Origin: Cornus controversa
Lineage: Eukaryota > Streptophyta > Magnoliopsida > Cornales > Cornaceae
NCBI GenBank assembly: GCA_026545225.1
Contig: CM048848.1
Coordinates: 13,186,853 to 13,250,852, forward strand
DNA length: 64,000 bases
Direction: 5' to 3'
The position numbers were made by a program, and so were the translations under genes. Of this stretch, positions 11,007 through 22,469 are shown piece by piece (positions within the stretch are counted from its first letter, which is position 1; each line of letters begins with the position of its first letter). A model generated the notes under the pieces. That model was not told the DNA's origin. It saw only the letters and a program-made list of their open reading frames with translations, and did no database searches.

Positions 11007-12173
11007 TGTAATGACCCAAAATTTTTTTTTGAATTATGACTAAAAGTTAAGTGAATTTTTAAGCATGATTAATTTTTTAATGACATGCTTAGTGGACTTG
11101 AATGATCCTTTTGTGTTTTCGATTATGGGTGTGGGACCGGAATGAGTTCGGGTAACCGAGGGAAATAACTACTGACTCTAGGGAATCATGTGGGGGTATG
11201 GAGGTAATTTTAAGGGTATAAGTGAAGTTTTAAAAAATGAAAAAATACTAGTTTGCGAATAAGGAAAAAAAGGCCATAACAAGGAGCAAATAAGGAAAAG
11301 GTGGAGGGTTTAGTTGTAAAAGGAGAAATATATGATATATATGTGTAAAGAGGGGGAGAAAAATCAGATTTTCACTTCTCTCTCTCTCTACATCCAGCTC
11401 CTACTCTCTCTCTCTACAAGTTTCTCTTCTCTCCTTCTCTCTAAGTTTTGAGGGCCAAGAAGTGAGATTTGAGGGTAAAGCCAAGACCAAAAGATGTTCC
11501 CCTCACTCTCCTCTTCATTTTGATCGATGGAAAGTTACCATTAGAGGAGTTTGAAGCTTGGTGAAATTTGGGTCTTCTACTTCTAAGCTTGGATTTTGAG
11601 GTAGAGGTTCTCCTTCTCATTTAATTGTTGATTCTAGATTTTTGGGTGAAGTGGTGAGAGCTAAGGGTGTGTATTGCATGATTTAGAGTGGTAAGAGGGA
11701 TGGGATAGGGTGTTCTTCTACTCTCTTTAGTCTCTATTATGCTATAGATATGTATATGGTTGTATATACGGTATAAAGGGTGAATGTGTGAGAGATATTA
11801 GCATGTATGCATATATGCTAGATTTTGTGCACATAGGTAAAAATGTGTTATATTGAACATATATGTATTATGTGTTGTTTAGTGACTTAAATACATGCTA
11901 TTCTTATATAAAAAATGTGTGTATTAGTGAAGCATGGCTAAAATGTGCTTAAGTGGAGTTTTGTGGGCATATGCTAATTGTGCTAGGGTTTGCATATATA
12001 TGAATATATATATGTGGGTTGATGAATGTGAAATGCATGTTATGTTCCTATATAACTAGCTTATGTATTGTGAAGCATGAAATGTAAGTGCTTGATCCAT
12101 ATGTGTTCGAAATGCATGTATAGGGCTGTTGTGAGGTAAACGAGAGAGAGAGAGTGATTGAGTAACTTGTTCA

Positions 12174-12378
12174 ATCACCTTGGAGTAGCGAATACTCGGT
12201 GATGGTTCAATCACCTCAGAGTAGAGGATACTCGGTGATGAATTCTGAAATAATCTAATCACCTCGGAGTAGAGAATACTCAGTGATAGATTTTGAAACG
12301 GTCTGATCACCTCAAAGAATACTCGATGGCGAATTCCTCAACGGTCCAATCACCTCGGAGTAGAGAATACTCAGTGAT
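12174..12378. repeat. Hairpin tandem array in LTR G, about 5 units
   Basis: Five units built on ATCACCTCGGAGTAGAGAAT followed by ACTCGGTGAT are spaced about 30-60 bp. Within each unit ATCACC pairs with GGTGAT, so each unit could form a stem-loop. The fourth unit is shortened. Confidence 0.85.
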
Positions 12379-13369
12379 GGATTTTGCAATTGTGTGGGAA
12401 ATATCTCGGTTGCATGATTTGGTCAAGAATCATGTTAGGATATTGGGTTGAGTCTGAGAGAGAGACAATCATATGATTATTGCCTTCATTTTGAATTATG
12501 AAGCATGATATGTATTTAATGCATCTATATATATGTGCATTGTTGTGAGTGGACATGATGTATGTTGAATGATATATGGAATGTTGTGACATGCATCCAT
12601 GTAGGTCATGTCGGGTCGACACTTAGGTGGGTTGAGGTACCTCTACTGAGCCGCAGTGGTGCTCACCCCTTTATTCTAAACTCTTTTATAGATAAGGCGC
12701 CGATGACGGACGGGACTTAAATGTTTAAGGGGGACTTTGGTAGCATTTTTGATATATTTTGGGGATGTTGTATATTTGGCTATCCGTGCCGGCTTGTGGC
12801 ACGTTGTCTATGTAGTTATAGTCATGGTTGAATTTGTGGCATTTTTGGACCTTATGCATGAAATCCTTGTAATGACTATAAACTTGGAATCTTGATATAT
12901 TGTGGTTATTTCTTAGACTAAACTCATTTATGGATTGTAAAGTTATGGTTTCCTCTTATATTATAACTTTATGTTTGGACTTTTCTCAAGTATAAGAATT
13001 GAGAATGAATGGAAATGATATGTGGTTTGAATGGATAGACTTTAATTGTGATTTTGTATAATTATGGCTGAAGTATGATTTAGATGAAATGGATGAGTTG
13101 GAATGCAAAGATTATAAAATTATGTTTTCATTCACGTGTTATAAGTAGTGTGAATGGTTTTGATGCCATTTGAGGGATTGGAGTAGTCATTGGGGAAAGT
13201 ACATGCCCAAGAGTGTTCAACTTGGAACCATTGAGTGATCATGAGAATTTATATTATTTTTGGTGGGTTTTAATCATGGTTTAAGTCATGTTTTAAGTTG
13301 GATTATGGTTTGGTGAGGTGATAGGATGCTTTGAGGCTTGGAAATACAAGTTTTGAGACATTTTTACAC

Positions 13370-13500
13370 TTTCAGTCGAGTGCCCTCTGCATCGGTCGAC
13401 CGAAAGTGCAAGATCCCGAGAGTTGGAATGGCTGGGAACAAGTTTCGGTCGACTGAATAGTGTTTCGGTTGACCGAAACTACCCATCAGTCGACCGAAAG
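13370..13500. repeat. Palindromic repeat cluster in LTR G (consensus TTTCGGTCGACCGAAA)
   Basis: Five imperfect copies of a 16-bp palindrome with core GTCGAC or a variant occur near 13371, 13391, 13443, 13462 and 13487. Individual copies differ at one to four positions, for example CGGTCGACCGAAA and TTTCGGTTGACCGAAA. They sit 370-500 bp from the LTR 3' end. Confidence 0.8.
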
Positions 13501-13869
13501 GAACCTGGGTAGCTCCATTTGCATCCGAACTTCAAACGGGTGTAAATTCTTCGTTTTAGATCGAAATTGAGTACAATTTTTTTTGAAATTAGGTGTTTTT
13601 AAATACTCTATCCAATGGTGTGGGTTTCAGCCACAAATTATGATCACATAGGTTCACATGTGTGAAAATATGTAGGTCACGACTAGTTGGTTATACAACC
13701 GAGGCATGGTTTGGGGCCCATGGTGGTTGATTAAGGTTAGATGGTGTATATCTATATGAAAGGTAAATTTAAGCTTTCATGGTAATTATAGAAAGAAAAA
13801 GGGATCCATTGGGATTAATGGATGGGTTAACCTCCGATCTCCTGGGAGTTTGAAAATCGGGGCGTTATA

Positions 13870-14518
13870 CTCAGTACTCCCATTGTTGAGAGTTCTTTGA
13901 CAACGCATCAAGAAATTCCCATGCTTCATCCTCATTCTTAGACATGAATACTACCCCACCTCATGACTCAATTATTTGACGATTATAGGGTGACAACCCC
14001 TCGTAAAAGATTTGAACTAGTTGCCACTTGGCAAAACCATGATAGGGACACTTAAGATGGAGATCATTAAATTTTCCCCAACACATATAAAACTCCTCAC
14101 CCTCTTTTTGAGTAACTTTCATGACATTTCAACGAAGGGCGTTAGTTTTGTGCATGGGAAAGAACTTGGTAAGGAATTTGGTGCATAACCCATTCCATGA
14201 ATTAACGGACACAGGTTCCAGTAAGTATAACCAAGATTTTCCTTTTTCTTTCAAAGAGAATGGAAATAACCGCAATTTAATTGACTCCTCAAAAATATTT
14301 TGAAATTGTAGTGTAGAACAAATCTCTAGAGATTCTTTGACATGGAGGTATGAGTCATTAGAGCTACGACCTCTAACAGTGGGCAATAAATTAATTACTG
14401 TCCCCCGTATCTCAAAATGTCCCTGTTGGGTAGCAGGTAACACAATACAAGACGGGTTTGTAATCTACACGGGAGTGTAGTAGTCTTTAAGGGATTTAGT
14501 TTCAACAGGATCTGCCAT
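13870..14518 (-). pseudogene. Element A gag, N-terminal part
   Basis: Starting at the complement of CAT at 14516-14518, the minus strand gives MADPVETKSLKDYYTPV, the standard start of Tat/Athila-type gag. A stop follows, then PSCIVLPATQQGHFEIRG. The frame 14443-14129 continues with LFPFSLKEKGKSWLYLLEP and LTKFFPMHKTNALR, the conserved gag blocks. Downstream frames are broken, and solo LTR G cuts the gene at 13870. The second half lies at 11006-9489. Confidence 0.85.
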
Positions 14519-15910
14519 CTTGGGTAAAGAAGGATCTCTAACACTAAAATTTTTCACACCCATTCGAAAGGTTCTCTCAATCTCTAAATCTAATGAAGGC
14601 AATTCTAGATTCAAAGATCGACAACCTAACATACACTAGAAAAACTCAATGAAATGGTTCACTAAGAACAATGTAATCTAAGATGACCTAATGCAAACGG
14701 AAAAAAGAAAAAAATGGAACCCTAAAATGACTCACAAAAACAACAACCAAACAAATAACCAATTTTATTTTTTTTTGAAATTTAATTCAGGGTTAGTGAT
14801 TTCTATTTTAACTTTTTTTTATTTTTTTATTTCTAAAGAATTATCTGGACTAGTTCCAAAATAATTCTTACCTAGTTAGACAGCTTCTACTCCCTTTCAG
14901 AGAACTAGAGGATTGCCAGTTAAGTTCCACCAACAATACAACTAGAAAAGTTTCTAAGATAGATTGGAGGGGTCACAAATAGTCCCACTTAAAATCTAAT
15001 CTCGTTAGAACTTTCCTAGACATTGTGAAGTTGGAAGGTACTCACTGGAGTTACCAAAAGTTAACTCTGTCCAAGAGGGTCATATAAGCTATGTGAATTC
15101 CTATGGCCAATGTCTACTTTATTTTAAATTTAAACTAAGTTTGGCTTGGGATAGAGAAATGCAAGGAGATTTTTAACCTAGGGGACAAGTAATTGGTGAT
15201 GAAATCCAATCCTTATCTTGTTGGGGTTCATGCCCTTGCTAAAATTTTAAGGTAAGAATGCTAAATTAAAATGCACAAACAAAACACACCATAAAAACAA
15301 AAATAAAATAAAAAGTGAGTGAGTGTGTGATCCTTCTTCTTCTTTCTTTTAAAAAAAAATAGAGAAAAAAAATAAAAATAAAACAAATAAAATAAAATAA
15401 AATAAAAAATAAACTTGAAGAAAGTGTGACCCTAGGGTTATTTCTAAATTATTCTATCCTAGAGTTCTCATGCAAAAATTATCAACCTAAAACAAAAATC
15501 TATGTTTTCCTAATCTAAGAGAAGAAAAATATAAATAAACGAAAAAAAATTTATTTACTTGGATCCCAAAGTAGTGCCCAAGAAAATGCAAAAAAGGCAA
15601 TTTTCAACAATACCACCGATAGAATTCAAGAAGTATGAGTTAAAACATTAATAATAAAAGAAAACTAAAACTAAACCAAGATAAATAATAAAAAAAATAA
15701 AATTAATAAAACTAAAACTAAAACTAAATTATAAAAAGTAAGAAAAAAAAAATTTTCTTTGTTTTTTAAACCTAGAACAATGAACTTAATAGAAAATTAA
15801 AATTAGAAAGATTTTTTTTTTCTTTTTGATAATAATAAAAAAAAAAAAACTAAATTACAACTAGTAGAAGAATTAAATAAATCGAAATTTGATTAGTTTC
15901 TTGTTTCAAT
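14519..15910 (-). other. Element A 5' leader, AT-rich, no gene
   Basis: This is the untranslated leader between the PBS and gag on the minus strand. It is A-rich with AAATA/AAAAT runs around 15350-15860. No coding potential is recognised. Confidence 0.7.
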
Positions 15911-15928
15911 TCCCCAGCAACAGCGCCA
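15911..15928 (-). other. Element A primer-binding site (tRNA-Asp type, decayed)
   Basis: The minus strand reads TGGCGCTGTTGCTGGGGA. The intact form in element B is TGGCGCCGTTGCCGGGGA. The two differences are both C to T at CpG positions, a methyl-cytosine decay signature. Confidence 0.85.
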
Positions 15929-15934
15929 AAAACT

Positions 15935-16411
15935 TGATCTTGTTTTAGAAGTGTAAAATAACTCGCAAGTATACGAATCTATTTAAGTATAGATTGGCAA
16001 GAACGAGGTCGAACCCAAAGGATTGCTTTGAGAAGAAAAACTAAAACAAACTCAAATTAATTTAAAACTAATCTAGTTTAAACAAAAGTTGGTTGATTTG
16101 AGAGAAATTAAACTAGCATACAAATAAAATAACACTATTGAAATCAAATAAAGAAAATAACTAAGGTTTTGGATTCCACCACCATTAAATCCATGAAGTT
16201 TCTAATATTCATTTATTAATTTCCAAATTTAGAGTTGCAATCAAGAAATCAATCAATTGCTTACTCAAGATTAAACAATAAACCACTATGAAAAATATAT
16301 TAAAAAGGCAGATTTTCCTTCGCTTCACTAGTGTAAAATTCTAAGCATCTAATGAATTCAATTTAATGAAAGACATAAGATCAAAGATTATTACTTTTAA
16401 GAAATACAAAC
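15935..16411 (-). repeat. Element A 5' LTR, first part
   Basis: It starts TGATCTTGTTTTAGAAGTG next to the PBS and is interrupted at 16411 by element B. The LTR resumes at 23905; the junction sequence GAAATACAAAC + CCAA matches the uninterrupted copy near 6429-6443. Confidence 0.88.
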
Positions 16412-17841
16412 TGATTCGTGTGTGAGTGTGACTCAAAAATATATCAATTAAAAATTTCCATACTTCGCAATAGAACGAATTCCTTGTAGAATAGGGCTAT
16501 CGAAAGGAAGGGATGTCGAACCTCAAGGACTGTGGTCTGACTGAGTTGAATTGTTAGGACTAATTCTAATTAAATTTAAAAGAAATAAATTCTGATTTTT
16601 AATTCTAAATTAACTAATGAAGCAATTGAACAAAAGTAAGAAAAACTAAGGAGTGTAGAGAATATAAGATAAGTCTAGGGTAATTGATTTCACCACTAAC
16701 TTCACAATCAATGGTCAATTGAACTAACTATGGGGCATCATATCATGCATAAGTGGTGTCGGTGGCTACAAGCTCACCTCCATCCGTCAAGAAGATAACA
16801 TATAATTAAGGCTAAGTCATGGACTATCTTCGATTGGCATAGGCCATCTGCCTAACTACTCTACTCTAGGGTGCAGTATGGTTCATCTTCTCTAGGCATA
16901 ATCCATCAAAGCTTTTAATGATATATTCAATGAAAACCATTGTGTAATAATCACTCTCATGATCACAGAAAACAAGAGGGACGAGTTCAATAACAACAAT
17001 CAAGTATCTAAGACAAGATAAGAAATCATTGAAACTGAATTTATAAGACTTTTATTGCTCAATTCTATAAGAATCCTCTAAATTACACAATCTATGAATG
17101 AATACAAAAATCCCCAATAATTAGAACAATCAAACCAGTGATGTTTAGTTAGGGCTCCATCAAAACCCTGGTGGCTGAACTAGCCGCTCATGATACGCCT
17201 TGTTCTCCAATGATTCTCTATTCCAAAAGTTCTTCAAAGCTGCTGCCAAGCCTCCCAATACAGCCCTAATTTGTCACTTTAAATAGCCAAGAGAATACAT
17301 CAAAGTCCTAATCCAATTAGGAATAAATTAGGTTTTCCCGCAGCACTAATCAGGTGGGTTTTTTCTGCTGACTTCGGCCCAACTTTTGACCTACTAGAAG
17401 TCCGATTTACGGAATTTTCTTGAACTACAAAACTGTGCAGAATCAAATTTCGTTCAACCCTACGCGAGAATAATGTCAATTTGAGGCTCGAAAATAAGAC
17501 TTCTGGTCCGTTTTCCAAAACGGGATTAAAACTGCATTATGCACAGATTTGGACTTCAGGCCCAAAACCTTCTTAAGCAGCTGTAATTCTCTTCGACCTC
17601 TTTCTTGGGCTGATTTGAGTTGAAATATATATTTGAATGGATTCTTTAGATATAGGCTTCATCTAACCATCTTGCATGTCATCTTTAAAAGCCCAAAATC
17701 ACGGTTTTAACTGAAATAATCATTAAGGTCCTGAAAATACAGAAAACACTAAAACGAAGTAAAATCACAAAATAATCTATCACTAAGAGAATAAAATACA
17801 TAAGTTAAGAGGTTAGAATGCGTAACATTCAACGCCGATCA
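16412..17841 (-). repeat. Element B 3' LTR (left)
   Basis: 1430 bp, almost identical to 22470-23899, with matching TG...CA ends. A 72-codon frame inside (17518-17300) is present in both LTRs only because the LTRs are copies. Confidence 0.93.
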
Positions 17842-20344
17842 CACCCCCAAACTTACATATTGCTAGTCCCTTAGCAATAGAATAAAACAAAATTAAAACA
17901 AAAGAAACTAACAAATACTAACTAAACTACCTAATCTCCACTTTCGTGGGAGAAACGATTGCATTTAGCATATGCAACAAGCCTTTAAACCCCTAGGTTC
18001 CCCCTAGTGGACGAGTTATAGTCTCGTGAGGGTTTCCAGAAATGTTACCCACAAACATTCAAAATTCTGTTTCAACATTAATTCAAGAAGAAGATTACAA
18101 TACATAGTTACAAACTTGCATTCAAGAATAATTTCAAACTTTCAAATTCCACAATTCAAATCAATGGTCCTCATGCATAATTCACATCAACATATCTCAA
18201 AATAATCAACTCTAGTCTCCTCGTGTAAAGTGAACTAGCAGTCCTCTCATGTAGCATAACTCAGTTCTGAATATATTAAGGCACATACCCTTTCAACTCA
18301 CTAGCTCCCCTTATTGAAATCATACTTCCCAACATGCATACATGACTTTTTTTATTTTTATTTTTCATCATTCTTTTTTTTTTCATTGATTTATTGGTTG
18401 TGCAATGTCTTGATTTATTAAGCTTTCTGAAAGATCCATGTAGCAAGCTTTCAGTCAATGACTCCCAAACCAGATGGCTTTAGGGCACTAGGCTTTAAGA
18501 TACCCTGAAGACCTAATTACTCGAATCAGTCAGGCTACAAATCAAGACAACCAATGCTCATCTTTTCTCACCCTTTCACTTTTGACTCGAACACTCCGTG
18601 CTTCCTGAGGCATAGAGGCCCGGTTACTCATGAAAAGGATCAAATTGATTTGCTTCAACATATTCTTTTTCTCTTTTTTTTTTCTTTTTCATTGAATTCA
18701 AGTAAAACACATTATCGGTACTCATTCTCAAGAGATACTAATTAATATCAAGTATCTGTAACTCAATAACTCAAAACCAAAGTTTATACCCCATAAGACT
18801 ATGCTAGTGTGTTTGTGCATGTAAGGAAACTACAATTAATCACTCCAAAACATGTTATTGCAAACTATGATTAAAATCACTTAATTTAACTCACAGTTTT
18901 CAAAATTTTAAAACATACTCAAAAATTGCAAGTTAAGCACCTACATAAGGTATTAATCCCTTGTATAATGTCAAAACATTCTATCTAAAAATAAAACAAA
19001 GGAAAATAAAGAAATAAACTAAGAAAATAAAATAAAATAAAATCCTAATACAAGAAGAATTTCACAAATTTTCCCCATATGCAATAAAGTACATAATTAG
19101 GCATCGCCTCACCCCCAAACTTAAACTGTACATTGTCCTCAATGTACACCCAATTGAAGCATAGAGAAGAGTAAGAACGACGTTACCAGAAATTCGGAGT
19201 AGTGGAAAGAAAATAGAGCACACCACTAACATGAAGGCAATGAAAGCACACCCCCAAACTTGGATGTTAAAACCTGTCAAAACAGACCATTATACCCCAA
19301 AGACCAAGTGAAATAGTATGGGTGAAAATAAAAATGAAATAAAAAAAATTTTTTTTTTTTTTTTACTGAAGAAAGAAAGAAAGAAAACAATATGAAAAAT
19401 AAAATAAAGAAGAAAAAAAAATGAAATTAAAAATACAAAAGATAGTTACCTCCGAAAAAATCAAAGAGAAGGTGGTGCCGAAGCATCTAAGTCATGGCCG
19501 GAATGTTGCATCAAAATCAACCAACTAGTCCACATTTAATGTGCAATGTCATCCCCCAAAGTTGTAGCACAAAACCTCTCAAAGAAATCCAACCAATTTT
19601 TCAAACAAAGTCTACTTCCTTGTGAAGAAGAAACTTGGGAAAATTGATCATTGAATGAGGATGGAGAAAAATAGATTGGAATGGATGATGATGGTGATGA
19701 ATGATGATGATCAAGTAGTGTTATGAAATATTTTGAGAGTGTATTTTGATGTTGGAGAGGCACAAAGAGTCACCAAAGCTTGAAAATTTTCAAGTGGGAG
19801 CAATTAAGTATTGAAGAGGGTCGCAAAATAGACAAAACAGAGCAGTTTGGCATTCAGGGGCTGGGGCGATCGATCCCCCTAGGGCTGGGTGATCGATCAC
19901 CCAGCTGGTTGCCCTCCTAGCTTGGCAAAAAATGGGGGCGATCGATCCCCCCTTGCTTGGGCGATCGATCCCCCGGCTGATGCCTGTTTCGCCCTCCATC
20001 GCCCAAGGTCGACCGGGACGTGTATTTTTGGAGTCTCCATCGCCCAAGGTCGACCGAGAGAACTATTTTTCACCCGTCTTGAGTCCAAATACCTCGGTAC
20101 ACCTCTTGGCATCCTCCAGAAGCAACTTATACATCAAAAACTCAAAGAAAAATATTAAAACGCAACTAGAATTAAAAGAAAACTAAAGAAAAACATAAAC
20201 TAAAAATAATAAAATAAAATAAAATAAAATAAAATAAAATAAAAATAAAAATAAAATAAAACTAAAGAAATTAAGGGATAGAAATACATACAAATCCTAC
20301 AATTTAACGTCCGTAGGCGACGATCATCAACTTCAATTGAAAGT
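17842..20344 (-). other. Element B 3' non-coding region
   Basis: About 2.5 kb between the end of gag and the 3' LTR. The part 17842-19340 parallels element A. The part 19340-19790 has A-rich runs. 19860-19975 holds the palindrome cluster, and 20190-20260 is an AAAAT repeat. No conserved protein domain is seen apart from the hydrophobic frame discussed in findings. Confidence 0.75.
19863..20060. repeat. GATCGATC palindrome cluster in element B
   Basis: Four copies of GGG(C/T)GATCGATC(C/A)CCC occur at about 19863, 19887, 19935 and 19959. The second copy is the centre of a perfect 22-bp palindrome (19884-19905). Two further copies of CATCGCCCAAGGTCGACCG follow at 19998 and 20039. The cluster is GC-rich within an AT-rich element. 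Confidence 0.85.
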
Positions 20345-22174
20345 TCACCCAATGCCACATCTCTTAAGGAGATTTAATTTCGTCCCTCCTATATGAACCT
20401 CACCTCCTTGTGTCGAACTCAAAATGGTGTCATTGGCTTTGAAAAACAAATCTCTCTCCATTGACGGAACATGCTTCAATTTTACCCATGGAGGAGACTC
20501 TAATGATGGCATCGGAGGAGTGCTAGAAAGAATAGACAATGGCTCAATCGGAATCCTCCAAGGTGGAGTATTTTTCATGGCCACTACATCAAGTAAATCA
20601 TTTACCCCCTCAATGGACTTCTCAACATCATGTGATAGAGCAACCGGATCAACTTCTTCAATATAATCATCAAAACCTTCCATGAAGAAACATTCACTCT
20701 CATCTAGAGGATGTTGAATGGCATTAAAATTATTCAATTTCACCTTAGGCTCATGAGAAATTTCAAAATTAGGAGCCTTTGTCACCTCTTCTTCATCAAG
20801 CTTCTTCTCCCCTACCTTGTTGTCACTTATTTCTCCACTTCTGAGAGTGGTGATGGCTTGAAATTGTTCATGGTGTGGGTTGCTTGAAGAAGAAATATTG
20901 TTAAGGACATGAACCCCTCTTGGGTTGGCAACTGGTTGAGTTGGTAGTGTCCCCTCTTCTCTTCTACTCACAGTATTGACAAGTTGTCCAAACTGTGATT
21001 CCAATTTGGCAATCGATTGAGAGTGAGAATGTACCAATTGAGTTATGGATTGAACTTTTGCTGCAGTAGCTTGCACTATCTCGATAATAGAGTCAAGCTT
21101 CTCAAGTTTTTCTAGGACAATTGTCATCTTGTCCTCAATGGCTGAATACCTCTGTGCTATAGGAACTTGTTCTTGATATAATTGTGAAGGCACATAGTTC
21201 TGAGGTTGAAAAGTGGGCTGAATTGCTGCCCCTTGCTCTTGTGGAAGATTGAAAAATTGCCCAAGTGAAGGACAATTATTCACATGGTGCATAGGACTTG
21301 AGCAAAAAGCACATGTCTCAAATATAAGAGGGTATGAAGATGGATTAGGAACTTGATCAGCCGCCATAAGTTGCACCACTCTTTGTGACACAGCATCTAC
21401 AATGGTAGACATAGCATCTGTAGAACCAATCTCAAAAATATTATCTGCCTTCCTTAAATGGTTTGGTCTGCTTGAATGAGATGAAGACACGTGTTGTAAA
21501 GAATTGTCACTGAGGTTCTTGAACAAAGTCCAAGCTTCCTCATCACTTTTTAACATAAAAGTGCCCCCACATGATGCATCAACCATCTGTCTGTTACTTT
21601 CTGTCAGTCCCTCATAGAAACATTGCACTAACTGCCACTTTGGAACTTGATGATGAGGACACTTCCTAAGAAGGTCCTTGAATCTCTCCCATGCCTCAAA
21701 AAATTGTTCTCCCTCAAATTGAGAGAAACCAGTGATAGCTCGTCTGAATTGATTGGTCCTCCCTATCGGAAAATATTTCTTCAAAAACTCATTTTGCAGT
21801 TGAGTCCATGTAGTGATAGAACTCGCTGATAGAGATCTAAACCAATACTTGGCCTTTTCTTTTAGAGAGAATGGAAAGAGTCGCATCCGAAAAGCATCTT
21901 CTGAGAAGTTATGAATTTTTGTTAATGAGCAAACTTCTAAAAATTCATCCAAGTGCTTCTACGGATCCTCATGAGTCAACCCAAAATAGGATGGCAACAT
22001 ATGAATGATATTGGGCTTGATCTCATAGTTCAATGCAGTGACATCAGGCAATTGAAAATCAACTCGTGAATTATAAGTCTCTGGGACATAGTAGTCTCTG
22101 ATCAATCTCGCTTTTTCCACAACAGCATTAGGCACAATATTGTTGTCCTCATTATTACCACGCACACCATCCAT
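20345..22174 (-). CDS. gag: Element B Gag polyprotein, one in-frame stop
   Basis: From the ATG at 22174 the minus strand gives about 609 codons of gag, interrupted only by a TAG at 21960-21958, between THEDP and KHLDEFLEVC, where relatives have a sense codon. Domain order: N-terminal region with the LPDVTALNYEIKPNIIHMLP block; retrotransposon gag domain with FPFSLKEKAKYWFRSL and EFLKKYFPIGRTNQFRRAI; zinc knuckle CAFCSSPMHHVNNC; a helical stretch rich in Glu, Lys and Leu (IEDKMTIVLEKLEKLDSII); QLVNTVSRREEGTLPTQP; and TTLRSG. The C-terminus has an acidic linker and SLESPPWVKLKHVP, which resembles the short segment before RT in related pol genes, so pol seems to have been deleted just there. Gag would form the particle that packages element RNA. 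The single stop makes this copy probably defective. Confidence 0.88.
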
Positions 22175-22446
22175 GATGTAAATAATCTCTTCCTCTTGCT
22201 CAATGGTATGGTGATTGATGTACCGGAAAGGAAAGAAAAAAAAAATAAAAATAAATTAGGTTAGTAGGAAAAAAAAAATTCTAAACTAAAATAAAATAAA
22301 ATAAAACTAATTAGTAGTTGAAAAGAAAACAAAAAAATAAAAATATAAATAAATAAATAAAAGAAAAATAAAAAAAAAAAAAAAAATTCCTAAACTAAAA
22401 ATCCAATTAGAACTAATTCTAAAAATCCAAACAATCAAATAGACAG

Positions 22447-22464
22447 TCCCCGGCAACGGCGCCA
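22447..22464 (-). other. Element B primer-binding site (tRNA-Asp type)
   Basis: The minus strand reads TGGCGCCGTTGCCGGGGA, five bases after the LTR end. This is the intact form usual for Athila/Tat elements. Confidence 0.88.
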
Positions 22465-22469
22465 AAAAT

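Larger units (their letters stand above)
11007..13869 (+). mobile_element. Solo LTR G (2863 bp) inserted in element A gag
   Basis: Gag coding of element A stops at 11006 and resumes at 13870. The insert starts TGTAATGACCC and ends GGGGCGTTATA (expected CA, one change). Flanks CTGAG (11002-11006) and CTCAG (13870-13874) are a target duplication with one mismatch. Plus orientation is inferred. A TATA-like run AAATATATGATATATATG (11327) followed by a CT-rich stretch sits about 320 bp in. The U5-type motif CTACTGAGC with GCTCACCCC (12643-12667) and the end GAAAATCGGGGCG match the D LTR read in its own orientation. It carries a hairpin tandem array and palindrome repeats. No coding sequence. Confidence 0.85.

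Noticed and set aside
12174-12378. Possible CRISPR-like array
   Set aside because: The units are inside a plant LTR, vary in length, have no regular unique spacers, and there are no cas genes; it is a tandem hairpin array.
17300-17518. 72-codon frame repeated at 23358-23576
   Set aside because: It is within the two LTRs of element B; the repetition reflects LTR identity, not a conserved gene.
19790-20158. Open frames on both strands over the GATCGATC cluster
   Set aside because: These are caused by the palindromic GC-rich repeats, which translate alike on both strands; they are not coding.
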